Program-made: the position numbers and the translations under genes
The notes under the pieces: generated by a model
Told to the model about the DNA's origin: nothing
What the model saw: only the letters and a program-made list of their open reading frames with translations
The model's database searches: none
Assembly (NCBI GenBank): GCA_018821745.1
Contig: JAHJLU010000617.1
Location: 1-11,382 of the forward strand
DNA from: Myxococcota bacterium
Lineage (GTDB): Bacteria > Myxococcota_A > Polyangia > HGW-17
Length of the DNA: 11,382 nucleotides
Direction of reading: 5' to 3'
Shown: positions 1-7,679 of the stretch, one piece after another
Layout: each line of letters starts with the position of its first letter
Position numbering within the stretch: the stretch's first letter is position 1

Positions 1-54
1 CTTTTTCGGATTTCGGTTCAATGCAATCCATGACACTTGAGTACCGCAGATGAA

Positions 55-1923
55 TCATACCCGGCCTGCATTATCAAGGGGAAATGCGAACCACACTGTG
101 GTCCCTCCACTGGGACCTGCCGTGGCGTCCATAACCCCTCCCATGCGCTCAACCCACGTCCGGCTGATATGAAGCCCAAGGCCAGACCCTCCGTACTCGC
201 GGCCGGTCTCGGAGGACTCCTGGGAGAAGCGATCAAAAACCAGCGCCAAAGCCTCCCGGGAAATCCCAATCCCCGTGTCTTCCACGGCGAACCGTATATG
301 GGGGCGGCCATTCAGTTCTATCCTTGAGAGCGTCACCAGGACCCGCCCGCTACTGGTAAATTTCAGCGCGTTTCCGATCACATTTACCAAAACCTGGCGC
401 ACCCTGTCGGGATCGCCGGTCACTCGCCAGGGGTCACCCTCGCTTTGGACCTCAAGTGACACGGTCCCACCCTGAATTTGGGGAAAAAACAGCGGTAACG
501 TAGAATGCACCAGTTCATTGGCCTCATATTCGATGCTCCTTGCGACCATATGCCCCCGCTCCACCCGTGTCAGATCAATGACATCATCGATTATTTTCTT
601 CAATATCTCGGCAGCGTGCATAATGGAAGAGAGGATCTCCCGTTGCCGCTCCTCATGAATCGACAGCTCCAGAATCTGGGCCGCACCAAAGATCCCGTTG
701 AGTGGGGTCCTGATCTCGTGACTCATATTAGCCAGAAAGTGGGTTTTTTGCATGGATGCTTCCATGGTCTGAGCCGTGAGTACCTGCTTTGCCTCCATGA
801 TTTTACCCATTTTTCTGTTGGCTTTTAGCAGATACTCCGTGTTCTCATCCAGGTCAGCCAAGTGTTTGTAAACCCGAGACATATCGTGCACCAACCCAAT
901 CGTCCCCCTGGGGAAGTTGCTGGCTGTCCCCAGAGACGAGAATGATATGGCCACGGGCATGGAAGTGCCGTCGCTTTTTTTCAAAATCCATGCCTGCCCT
1001 CTCTCCTCCGAGGTTTTTTGCTGCGGATAATTTCCCAGCACCTTTGCGAGCCGCCCCTTTATGAGCTCGTCCCATGATGTGTGGGCAAAAAAGGCTTCAA
1101 ATTCTACCCCTTCCACCTGGTCCCTGGTTGAGCTCATCATCTTCAGTACCGCCGGGTTTGCACGCCGGATAATAGCGCTCCCGTCCAGCAGGAGAACCCC
1201 GTCGTGCATGCTTTCAAATATGGAGTGGGACATGTTGGCGGGGTGGTAGGAGAGCAGATCCATTCGCGCCACCGCCCAGATCCCGATGGGAATAACAGGG
1301 AGCAAGGCCAGCTGTCCCATATTGGGAAAATTGGCTGCAAAAAATTCGGGGATGAGGATCTCCGTTGCAAATCCAAACAGAACCATAATTCCCGCAATGA
1401 GAGCGAGAATCTGCCCATGCCGGCGCTGGGTCGGGTGTGGTGCTCTGACCCCGTGGGCCACCAGCAAAAAGGCGCTGCCCGCAAAAAAGGCCAGGTGGTG
1501 AAGGTGAAACAGAAGGGGAAAAACCGATGAGCTCCAGACTCCGTTGCGACCAAAAGGCGTCTGGGCAAACCCGATGACCATATATCCCTGCCATTGAGCC
1601 CAGAGCATCAGGACAGCCGGGAGAAAAGAGAGAGCAATCAAGGGGGCCGAGAGGATAGATCTGGCCCGGGCAAAAGACGCGGAGAACCAGAAGAGCACGG
1701 GTGCGCAGAAGATCCAGCCAATGGCCCCAACACGAAAACAGAAAATGACATGCTGATCCGGGAGCAGATTGGACTGGGTCAAAAAATCCCAAAACGACCA
1801 GTTGGCGAACAGGAGAATCAGGAGAACAAATAATCGCTTCACCGCCGTTTTATCTTCCCGAAATCCCACATAGCAGGCAAAGAACAGATAAATTATTGTT
1901 GCTGCAAGATTTGCGTAGGGCAT
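55..1923 (-). CDS. Membrane 7TM-PAS sensor histidine kinase (no receiver domain)
   Basis: This 622-aa sensor kinase probably autophosphorylates on His and passes the phosphate to an unseen partner. Residues 1-225 hold about seven hydrophobic segments, like the 7TM N-terminal region of histidine kinases. A PAS domain follows at about 231-345 (begins MSHSIFESMHDG), then a helical linker. The HisKA domain has its H-box at MSHEIRTPLNG, phosphoacceptor His402. The HATPase has an N-box (GNALKF, Asn518), G1 box (DTGIGIS, Asp549), F-box (VFDRFSQ) and G2 box (YGGSGLGL, about 571). All boxes look intact, so it should be active. The ATG overlaps the upstream gene's TGA by one base (TGATG), with GGAGGG six bases upstream inside that gene, so translation is probably coupled. 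It ends soon after the G2 region with no receiver, unlike its upstream paralogue. The domain assignment is firm; the signal sensed is unknown. Confidence 0.93.
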   Translation of the reverse strand: MPYANLAATIIYLFFACYVGFREDKTAVKRLFVLLILLFANWSFWDFLTQSNLLPDQHVIFCFRVGAIGWIFCAPVLFWFSASFARARSILSAPLIALSFLPAVLMLWAQWQGYMVIGFAQTPFGRNGVWSSSVFPLLFHLHHLAFFAGSAFLLVAHGVRAPHPTQRRHGQILALIAGIMVLFGFATEILIPEFFAANFPNMGQLALLPVIPIGIWAVARMDLLSYHPANMSHSIFESMHDGVLLLDGSAIIRRANPAVLKMMSSTRDQVEGVEFEAFFAHTSWDELIKGRLAKVLGNYPQQKTSEERGQAWILKKSDGTSMPVAISFSSLGTASNFPRGTIGLVHDMSRVYKHLADLDENTEYLLKANRKMGKIMEAKQVLTAQTMEASMQKTHFLANMSHEIRTPLNGIFGAAQILELSIHEERQREILSSIMHAAEILKKIIDDVIDLTRVERGHMVARSIEYEANELVHSTLPLFFPQIQGGTVSLEVQSEGDPWRVTGDPDRVRQVLVNVIGNALKFTSSGRVLVTLSRIELNGRPHIRFAVEDTGIGISREALALVFDRFSQESSETGREYGGSGLGLHISRTWVERMGGVMDATAGPSGGTTVWFAFPLDNAGRV

Positions 1924-4181
1924 CAGTTGCCCTCCGGTCTTTGGAACAGGGACAACACAAGGTCCCTGAGTGCAAGGGAAGAGAGGGGTTTGACAAGAAC
2001 CGTATCCATTCCTCCGTCAATGCACTCACGATGATCCACCTCATTGGTGCTCGCGGTGATGCCGATAATGGGGACACGCCGCCCCTTTACTTCAGCCTCT
2101 CGAATAGTTTTTGCAACACGGGGACCGCTGAGACCGGGCATCTCCCTGTCTAAAAAGATCAGATCGCATTGGCTGCCCCCCACGTAGGCCTCAAGCAGGG
2201 ATGAACCTTCTGAAAAGGGAATCACCTTAAGTCCCGCCTTTTCCAGGGCCATAACAAGGAGTGTACGATTCACAGCGTTGTCGTCGGCGACAAACGCTGT
2301 GAGACTGCTCAAGGAAACCTCAACCTTACAGGCGTCAGCACCGTTGAGATCCTCCACCGACACCGTCACCGGCAGGTGGAGATGGAAACTGCTCCCCTGT
2401 GGTTTTTTGCGCTCCAGAGTAATTTTTCCACCCATTAATCTGGCCAGGCGGGAGGCAATGGCAAGCCCCAGCCCGGTCCCACCGAATCGCCTCGTCCTTG
2501 AGGGATCCGCTTGAGAGAATCCTTTAAAAACGGTGTCTTGCATTTTAACCGGGACACCTATTCCCTCATCCCAAATACTCAAGGATATGGTACGCTGATT
2601 GCCTTCGCCGTGTAGTCGGGCAATCATCCCGACGCTCCCTTCTACCGTAAATTTCACCGCATTGGAGAACAGCTCGGACACGATGCGTTCCAGTTTGTCC
2701 GCATCAACCATTACAGTCAGTGGCTCCATGTTGATGTCCAGGTGTACATCAAGACCCTTGCCGCGGGCATCCCTCGCATAATTATCCGCGACTTTTTGCA
2801 ACAGCCCGGGAACCCTGACCGGGTTTGGGTCAGGGGTGATTTTTCCTGCTTCGAGGCGGGCGAAAAGCAGAATCGTGTCGACTACCTTGAGCAGCTTCTC
2901 CGCTGATTCAGAAATAATATTAATCATCTCTGTCTGCTCTGCGTTCAGATTCCGGGTCTCCATCAACTGGGACAGGCCAATAATACCGGTGATAGGGGTC
3001 CTGATTTCGTGGCTCATGTTGGCCATAAAATCCGCCTTGGCCTGGTTTCCGGAACCCGCTGAAACCAAAAGTGTCTCCAGCTTTGCGATATCCGCGGCAA
3101 GCCGTGTTGATATGTGTTTCGCTTCCTTGTGGGAGTTGTCGATCCGCACAAGGAGGTCATGCAAGACCTCCAGATCTTTCACAATATGAACAAGACCGAA
3201 GGGGTTCCCCAGTCTGTCCCGCACCAGAGTTCCAGAGACTGTAACGTGCTTTGTCTGTCCTCCCCGGGCATGGAGCTGGACTATCTTGTACTCCATGGAA
3301 TGTGACCCATTTTTCCAGTTGGAGTTGTAATCTACGGGGATCAAAACGCTGATATTCATGTTTCTCAGCGTCTCCTGGCTGTATCGGGTGAGTCTGCATG
3401 CAGCCTGATTGGCCTGACCGATGGAGCCATCGAGCCCTGTGATGATAATCCCTTCATCAGAATTTTCCACCAGGGTTTTCATGCTGTTTTCCAACGTGGG
3501 GACAAAAAGTTGAAGGCTGTGAACTGCCCAAAAACATCCAAGAATAAAGAACAAAAAGAAGAGATGTGCCACACGGGGGAAATTCGGATCGATAAAACCG
3601 GCGAAGATCGTGTTGGCCACCGTACCCCCTGCGAGACTGCCGAATCCGCTGAGAAAAATAATACGTCCCAGCCTTTGCTTCCCGGGATGCTTTCTATCCA
3701 GGAGCAGCCCTTTGCACAGAAACAACCCCGCCCCGACATACCCAATATAGTAAACAATGTATGCCCATGAGATGGGGTCTCCATCCCACCGGGAACTGTA
3801 ACCGTAGCTGGTGTGGAGCGCACTCCCATAGAAGCGATCCTTGAGCCGGGCGATGAGAAAAAAAACTGCAGGGATCAGGCTCATCAGACGATACTTCCAC
3901 TGAGACAGGGGCCTGAACTGGGTCAACTCAGCCATCAGCCACAGCGCCGAAACAGGGAAGAAAATCCATCCCGGTGACCCCATCTTCAACAGGAGGTGAG
4001 CGGTGTCACTGTCAATCCCGGGATGCTGTATGAAAACATTGAAAAATGACCAGTAGGCAAAGGTGAGGCTGGTCAGAAAAAAGATGCGGTTCAGGGAATG
4101 ATCAGGCCTCCGAAGCAAAATAAAAATTCCTGCAATCAAATAGATAATTACGGCCCCGAAGTTGATGTAAGATAGAATCAT
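1923..4181 (-). CDS. Hybrid membrane histidine kinase (7TM-PAS-HisKA-HATPase-REC)
   Basis: This 752-aa hybrid kinase is the first gene of a two-kinase operon. Its order is a 7TM-type hydrophobic N-terminus (1-225), PAS domain (about 230-335), a helical and probably coiled-coil linker, and HisKA with MANMSHEIRTPITG (phosphoacceptor His391). The HATPase follows (N-box SNAVKF with Asn507; G1 DEGIGV with Asp538; G2 GGTGLGLA near 564), then a receiver domain at about 625-745. The receiver keeps the acidic pair Asp633/Asp634, phosphoacceptor Asp678 in LIFLDREMPG, and Lys731 in VLVKPL, so it looks functional. The frame is open further upstream to 4418, but that stretch is not hydrophobic and overlaps the divergent gene. 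The start at 4181 has AAAAGGGG eight bases upstream and begins directly with the first membrane segment (MILSYINFGAVIIYL). The receiver suggests a phosphorelay to an unlinked phosphotransfer protein or regulator (inference). Confidence 0.93.
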   Translation of the reverse strand: MILSYINFGAVIIYLIAGIFILLRRPDHSLNRIFFLTSLTFAYWSFFNVFIQHPGIDSDTAHLLLKMGSPGWIFFPVSALWLMAELTQFRPLSQWKYRLMSLIPAVFFLIARLKDRFYGSALHTSYGYSSRWDGDPISWAYIVYYIGYVGAGLFLCKGLLLDRKHPGKQRLGRIIFLSGFGSLAGGTVANTIFAGFIDPNFPRVAHLFFLFFILGCFWAVHSLQLFVPTLENSMKTLVENSDEGIIITGLDGSIGQANQAACRLTRYSQETLRNMNISVLIPVDYNSNWKNGSHSMEYKIVQLHARGGQTKHVTVSGTLVRDRLGNPFGLVHIVKDLEVLHDLLVRIDNSHKEAKHISTRLAADIAKLETLLVSAGSGNQAKADFMANMSHEIRTPITGIIGLSQLMETRNLNAEQTEMINIISESAEKLLKVVDTILLFARLEAGKITPDPNPVRVPGLLQKVADNYARDARGKGLDVHLDINMEPLTVMVDADKLERIVSELFSNAVKFTVEGSVGMIARLHGEGNQRTISLSIWDEGIGVPVKMQDTVFKGFSQADPSRTRRFGGTGLGLAIASRLARLMGGKITLERKKPQGSSFHLHLPVTVSVEDLNGADACKVEVSLSSLTAFVADDNAVNRTLLVMALEKAGLKVIPFSEGSSLLEAYVGGSQCDLIFLDREMPGLSGPRVAKTIREAEVKGRRVPIIGITASTNEVDHRECIDGGMDTVLVKPLSSLALRDLVLSLFQRPEGN

Positions 4182-4189
4182 CGCATAGT

Positions 4190-4197
4190 CCCCTTTT
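4190..4197 (-). promoter_or_regulatory. Ribosome binding site fixing the start of the hybrid kinase
   Basis: Read on the minus strand, AAAAGGGG lies eight bases before the ATG at 4181-4179. It supports this internal start over the longer reading frame that would begin at 4418. Confidence 0.7.
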
Positions 4198-4261
4198 GTC
4201 CAACTTCTTTCCCTGCCTGCCTGGCATAACGTGGTGGGGAAAATATAGGGCGAGGAGCAGT

Positions 4262-4292
4262 GGTATTCTAACACAGTTTCCCGAGGAATACC
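4262..4292. repeat. Spaced inverted repeat GGTATTC-N17-GAATACC in the divergent promoter region
   Basis: Perfect 7-bp arms (4262-4268 and 4286-4292) are separated by 17 bases. The left arm overlaps the possible -10 of the kinase operon. The arms could be two half-sites for a dimeric regulator acting on one or both divergent genes (the kinases leftward, the transpeptidase rightward), or the stem of an RNA hairpin. The rest of the 4182-4349 gap shows no other clear element. Confidence 0.4.
4265..4273 (-). promoter_or_regulatory. Possible extended -10 promoter of the kinase operon
   Basis: The minus strand reads TGTTAGAAT, an extended -10 (TGn plus TAGAAT, five of six matches to TATAAT). No convincing -35 box lies 16-18 bases upstream. 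It would give a leader of about 75 bases before the kinase start. This is a motif match only. Confidence 0.35.
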
Positions 4293-4349
4293 GGTTACAT
4301 TTTGCACCTTCCAGGGAACTGATGCATTCCCGTAATGAGAGGAGCTCTC

Positions 4350-5684
4350 ATGTCCAGATTGCCCGTGTTTTTTCTGGCCCTTATGGGGGGTCTCGCCTGT
4401 TCCGCCCGCTCCACACACTCACAGGAGAACCCGGCCGGTGTTGGGAAACCCGCCAGGAAGTCACAGGAAAATTTCCCTGGGAAAAAAACAACATCGCCAG
4501 CTTCACTCCGCCCGAAATTCCCTGTTTCGAAACCGATCCCCGCTGTCAAATTGAAACCCGGTCTCCCTCTCGACGTAAAGGACAAGGGTGTTTTTTCTAT
4601 CCATGACAGGTCTGTATCAATTCAACTCCCGGCGGATATCGCGCCCGGGCAGACATCCATTTACGTCAATAAAGATCGCAGAATCATGGTGCTCTATGCC
4701 TCGGGAGTCGCAATCAAAGTGTACCCTGTCGCCCTGGGCGGTGCTCCTCTGGGACCGAAAAAGAAAATGGGGGATCAGAAGACCCCGGAGGGTGATTATT
4801 ATATCTGCGAGCGACGAAGCACCAACCTCCCCCGCCGATATGGCGCGAGATCCCTGCGACTCTCCTATCCAAACGCAGCAGATGCACGGAGCGCATTCAC
4901 CTCACGGCTCATCTCCCAAAAACAGTTGCGTTCCATAGAAGCGGCCATCAGAGCGCGAAAGATGCCCCCGCAAAACACGCCCCTTGGAAGCTCCCTTCGC
5001 ATCCACGGGGGCGGTGTCTCGACGGACTGGACTCTTGGCTGTATTGCCATGCGAGACCCTGATGTCATTGAGATTTTTCGCTGCACACAGGGCAATACTC
5101 CCGTCGCCATTGCTGCGGCAAAAACCCACGGGGACCGCGATGGTGACGGGATCCCGGATCAGGTGGATATCCTCATGGGAGCCATCAAACTGACCATGAA
5201 CAAGGCCTCCTACGATCCCGCCTACTTCCCCATGAAATATCCCATGGGTGATGTGCCGGCGGGCAAAGGAGTCTGTACCGATGTTATCATCAGGGCAATG
5301 CGAAATGCGGGATATGATCTGCAGGAACTCATCCATGAGGATATTCGTGCCCACGCCTCCCGCTACAAAAACATTGTGAAGGCTGACCGACAGATCGATC
5401 ACCGGAGGGTTAAAAATATGATCACCTATTTCCTGCACCATTTCAAACTCCTCGACCGGGGGTTTTCCGCCGCGACGCGTCACACCTACCGCCCCGGTGA
5501 TATTGTCTTTATGGATACACTCCCCAAGGCTGGTCCCGACCATGTGGGTATTGTGGCAGACACCCGGGGAACTGACGGAAATCCCCTTATTATCAATAAC
5601 TGGACCACGGGATGCGTCACGGCACGGATGGCGCTGCTCTCCACCGTCCCAGTCACCCACCATTTTCGCATCACTTCCCCATAG
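4350..5684 (+). CDS. Exported L,D-transpeptidase (YkuD) fused to a DUF1287 NlpC/P60-like domain
   Basis: This 444-aa envelope protein should act on peptidoglycan. It starts with a signal peptide (MSRLPVFFLALMGGLACS; the GLAC could be a weak lipobox or a signal peptidase I site). A Lys/Pro-rich linker runs to about residue 90, followed by a YkuD domain to about 255. The catalytic signature is present: IHGGG with His219 and TLGCIAMRD with Cys231. The loop D262-x-D264-x-D266-G-x-x-D270 resembles EF-hand-like calcium sites. A DUF1287 domain follows, with PMGDVPAGKGVCTDV (Cys309), IDHRRV, PGDIV, DHVGIVAD (His398) and NNW (Asn417), a plausible Cys-His peptidase site. The start at 4350 is preferred over 4335 because AGAGGAG lies five bases upstream of it. 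YkuD enzymes cross-link peptidoglycan or attach proteins to it. DUF1287 activity is inferred from the NlpC/P60-like pattern only. Confidence 0.88.
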   Translation: MSRLPVFFLALMGGLACSARSTHSQENPAGVGKPARKSQENFPGKKTTSPASLRPKFPVSKPIPAVKLKPGLPLDVKDKGVFSIHDRSVSIQLPADIAPGQTSIYVNKDRRIMVLYASGVAIKVYPVALGGAPLGPKKKMGDQKTPEGDYYICERRSTNLPRRYGARSLRLSYPNAADARSAFTSRLISQKQLRSIEAAIRARKMPPQNTPLGSSLRIHGGGVSTDWTLGCIAMRDPDVIEIFRCTQGNTPVAIAAAKTHGDRDGDGIPDQVDILMGAIKLTMNKASYDPAYFPMKYPMGDVPAGKGVCTDVIIRAMRNAGYDLQELIHEDIRAHASRYKNIVKADRQIDHRRVKNMITYFLHHFKLLDRGFSAATRHTYRPGDIVFMDTLPKAGPDHVGIVADTRGTDGNPLIINNWTTGCVTARMALLSTVPVTHHFRITSP

Positions 5685-5757
5685 TTGATTTTTGAATGTG
5701 ATTATGAGTTCTTGAGGGGATGCGTCAATAGGCACGGGCTGCAGCACCCTGATCTTT

Positions 5758-5775
5758 GGGAGGGACAATCCTCCC
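5758..5775. terminator. Short hairpin between convergent genes, possible weak terminator
   Basis: GGGAGG-GACAAT-CCTCCC forms a 6-bp GC-rich stem with a 6-base loop. It lies between the stop of the transpeptidase (5684) and the stop of the VWA lipoprotein (5785). No U-tract follows on either strand, so intrinsic termination is doubtful. It overlaps a 10-bp palindrome CTCCCGGGAG at 5771-5780. Nothing else is visible in the 100-base gap. Confidence 0.3.
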
Positions 5776-5784
5776 GGGAGTTGT

Positions 5785-7383
5785 TCAGTAGCCCATTACC
5801 CCGACAACTCGACCACCAACACCGGAGAGGACCGGGGCGTAATCCGTGGCGCAGATGGGGGTGAAGGCCCAGTCCATCTGCTCCGGGGCGTTGTAATAGC
5901 TCACCAGCTCTTTGATGCGCACGGCGGGGTAGGCCTCCCCACCCTGGGAGCTGGTACAGGATGGTGCCAGTCTCCACATTCCCTGCTCGTCTTTGTCAAC
6001 GCTCAACTGCCCGTTGTAGGGTCCTGCCACTGCCGCCACCGTCGCCAGCGCCGCCGATCCCTTAACCTGAGCGATGACCTGGGTATACCGGTCAAGATGG
6101 TGCAGCCAGTCATGCGTTGCGCTCCCCGTGTCAGCGGAGACGCACGCACTGAAATCGACGGTGTCAACATCGGTAGAGTCCAGGGTCGCCCACGCCTCCG
6201 CACATGCCACACCACCAAGCGTGCAGCGGAAGGAGTTTAGGGGAGGAACCATGATGGCAGGATCGAACAGCGCATCGTCCTGAACCGAGCAGTCGTCCTC
6301 ATCTGTAACCAGGATCACTGCGAGGTAGGCGGTCTCCCTGACAAAACCATCATTGGAGGCATGTCCGGCCGTAAGCGCCGCGTGCATGGCCTCCATGGGC
6401 TGCTCAAAGCCGCAGCCACCCACCCCAATGTCGGCCATGCAGGAGAAGACCGCGTCAATGCTCTCGCCGGAGTAGTTCACACAGCGGGGGCAACCCTTGT
6501 CATCGGTGGCGAGGAGAAGACCGTTGGGCTCCGTGGGATTGCCATCTCCATCCAGGAATGCGTCGGCGTCACAGTTTGCCTGCTCACAGTCAGTCTCCAC
6601 ACACATCCCCGAGGCGTCCCGGGTTATACTGCAGCCGTTGGGATCCACATCCACCAGATACATCTGGTTCAGGGGATTGTTGCAACTGTTCCCGCTGCCC
6701 TTGACCAATTGGCCCATCTCCCCCCCCTCGCAGGAGGGAATGGAGTAGAACCCGGAACCGAGATCCGTCGTCGTCACACCGATATGGACATTGGGCAGAT
6801 AGCCGATTCCCGCTCTGAGGGTGGTGAGCAGCGTGCTGAAATTGCTCCTCAGCAGCGCCTGCTCCTCCTGCATGGAGTAGGAATTGTCGATGACAAAGAG
6901 GATATCCACATTGGTGTTAATGCGGGCCAACTGGGGCATGCAAGACGCCTCATTGTATGTGCAGTCAATTGTGCAGCGCAGGTTACCCCCGCGGTGGCCC
7001 AGAGACTCACAGGTGGTATCGCCTATGGCATCACCGTCGCACTCCTCCCCGGGATCAATGACACCGTTTCCACAACCTTCTGTACACTCGGAAAAATCAA
7101 GGGTGCAGTCCGGAGCACACCCGAGCGCCCCGCCCGAGTATCCATACTCCTCACAGGTCCTCTCGTCGGCGATGGCCGCCTCGCACTCTTCACCCTCTTC
7201 CAGAAGCCCATTCCCGCACGATGCAGACTCCTGATGGCAGACGCCCTCCATACACACCAGATCTCCGTTGCACAGATCTCCGGTGAGGCAGGCGCCGCCC
7301 TCGCTCCCCGGGGGAATTTCACCGGAGTCATCACATGCAGTCAGGGCCAGAGCAAACACAAATAGCATTACAAACGTTTTCAT
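5785..7383 (-). CDS. Myxobacterial-type VWA-domain lipoprotein with Cys-rich repeats
   Basis: This 532-aa predicted surface or periplasmic lipoprotein has a signal peptide ending in a good lipobox (LALTAC; lipidated Cys17). A Cys-rich region to about residue 150 includes two 45-residue CGNG...GEEC repeats. A von Willebrand factor A domain starts near residue 155. Its MIDAS motif is DNSYSM (Asp166, Ser168, Ser170), and ILVTDEDDCS (Asp361) supplies the later conserved acidic site. Proteins with this layout are abundant in myxobacteria and relatives, but their function is mostly unknown; metal-dependent adhesion or binding is an inference. The start is secure: AGGAGGT lies five bases before the ATG. 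Many cysteines suggest disulfides outside the cytoplasm. It has its own promoter region, shared divergently with the DUF72 operon. The protein ends with GVGGRVVGVMGY, and I cannot tell whether the C-terminus is complete relative to homologues. Confidence 0.88.
   Translation of the reverse strand: MKTFVMLFVFALALTACDDSGEIPPGSEGGACLTGDLCNGDLVCMEGVCHQESASCGNGLLEEGEECEAAIADERTCEEYGYSGGALGCAPDCTLDFSECTEGCGNGVIDPGEECDGDAIGDTTCESLGHRGGNLRCTIDCTYNEASCMPQLARINTNVDILFVIDNSYSMQEEQALLRSNFSTLLTTLRAGIGYLPNVHIGVTTTDLGSGFYSIPSCEGGEMGQLVKGSGNSCNNPLNQMYLVDVDPNGCSITRDASGMCVETDCEQANCDADAFLDGDGNPTEPNGLLLATDDKGCPRCVNYSGESIDAVFSCMADIGVGGCGFEQPMEAMHAALTAGHASNDGFVRETAYLAVILVTDEDDCSVQDDALFDPAIMVPPLNSFRCTLGGVACAEAWATLDSTDVDTVDFSACVSADTGSATHDWLHHLDRYTQVIAQVKGSAALATVAAVAGPYNGQLSVDKDEQGMWRLAPSCTSSQGGEAYPAVRIKELVSYYNAPEQMDWAFTPICATDYAPVLSGVGGRVVGVMGY
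6940..7218 (-). repeat. Two tandem coding Cys-rich repeats (CGNG...GEEC type)
   Basis: Residues 56-100 and 104-148 of the VWA lipoprotein are two 45-residue copies with a period of 48. They share CGNG at the start, GEEC at 9-12, a TCE motif at 21-23, GG at 29-30, and Cys spacing CxxxC then C at the end. They match the Cys-rich repeat class (DUF4215 or myxobacterial Cys-rich type) often seen beside VWA domains in deltaproteobacterial surface proteins. Each copy has six cysteines in matching places, consistent with three disulfides (inference). Confidence 0.75.
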
Positions 7384-7587
7384 TTTATACCTCCTGGTTC
7401 AGTGGTTTTTTTTCAGAGACGCTCCTGGCCGGCCGTGGTGTTCACAGGCCAATGAGGTCAGTTTCTAACCCTGTAGTGTCACTCGGTTTTCCATTTGGAC
7501 GGCATTTTTTGAGAAAAAATTGTAACGCCCTGATTTACAATAGATTATATTTACGCAAAGGAATCCCCGCTCAACACAAATCCCTCC
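7384..7587. other. Divergent intergenic region between the VWA lipoprotein and the DUF72 operon
   Basis: This AT-rich stretch carries no gene I can support. For the minus-strand lipoprotein gene, TATAAT lies at 7544-7549 (minus strand) with TTGAGC upstream at 19-base spacing. This is a weak promoter candidate with a leader of about 150 bases. TACAAT at about 7519-7524 on the same strand is another -10 candidate without a good -35. A perfect A/T inverted repeat, ATTTTTT-GAG-AAAAAAT, sits at 7504-7520 and may simply be a bent A-tract. Confidence 0.4.
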
Positions 7588-7616
7588 TTGACTACCTAAC
7601 GCATGTTAGGTAACAT
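7588..7616 (+). promoter_or_regulatory. Sigma70-type promoter of the DUF72-imuB-dnaE operon
   Basis: TTGACT (7588-7593, five of six matches to TTGACA) and TAACAT (7611-7616, four of six to TATAAT) are separated by exactly 17 bases. The predicted transcription start is near 7623, giving a leader of about 57 bases before the preferred start of the first gene. The spacer is filled by a palindrome, so a bound repressor would block RNA polymerase. Confidence 0.65.
7593..7612. promoter_or_regulatory. LexA-like operator palindrome within the promoter spacer
   Basis: TACCTAAC-GCAT-GTTAGGTA is a perfect inverted repeat with 8-bp arms and a 4-base spacer. Its core CTAACGCATGTTAG matches the Gram-positive LexA box CGAACRNRYGTTYG at every position except the second and second-to-last. 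It lies between the -35 and -10 boxes of an operon encoding ImuB- and DnaE2-like proteins, which are typically under SOS control. LexA binding is an inference from motif, place and gene content. Confidence 0.6.
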
Positions 7617-7679
7617 GATTCCATGGGTGGTCTCACACCCTGCTCTATACCGGCGGCTACAATAAAAGGAACCATCTCC

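Noticed and set aside
1..54. Possible further gene downstream of the kinase operon
   Set aside because: Only 54 bases are visible; no start, stop or motif can be assigned.
4182..4418. N-terminal extension of the hybrid kinase to an ATG at 4418
   Set aside because: The extra 79 residues are not hydrophobic, would overlap the divergent transpeptidase gene, and lie upstream of a good ribosome binding site for the start at 4181.
4902..5768. 288-codon open frame on the minus strand opposite the transpeptidase
   Set aside because: It is antisense to conserved YkuD and DUF1287 motifs and has no recognisable motif of its own. I also considered whether its first residues could be a frameshifted tail of the VWA lipoprotein, but saw no family motif to support that.
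6361..7365. 334-codon open frame on the plus strand opposite the VWA lipoprotein
   Set aside because: It lies wholly antisense to a well-supported gene with a strong ribosome binding site. It shows no recognisable domain and is explained by GC-rich codon usage.
7504..7520. A/T inverted repeat ATTTTTT-GAG-AAAAAAT as a terminator
   Set aside because: There is no GC-rich stem, and it lies in a divergent promoter region where no transcript needs to end; an A-tract is a simpler explanation.
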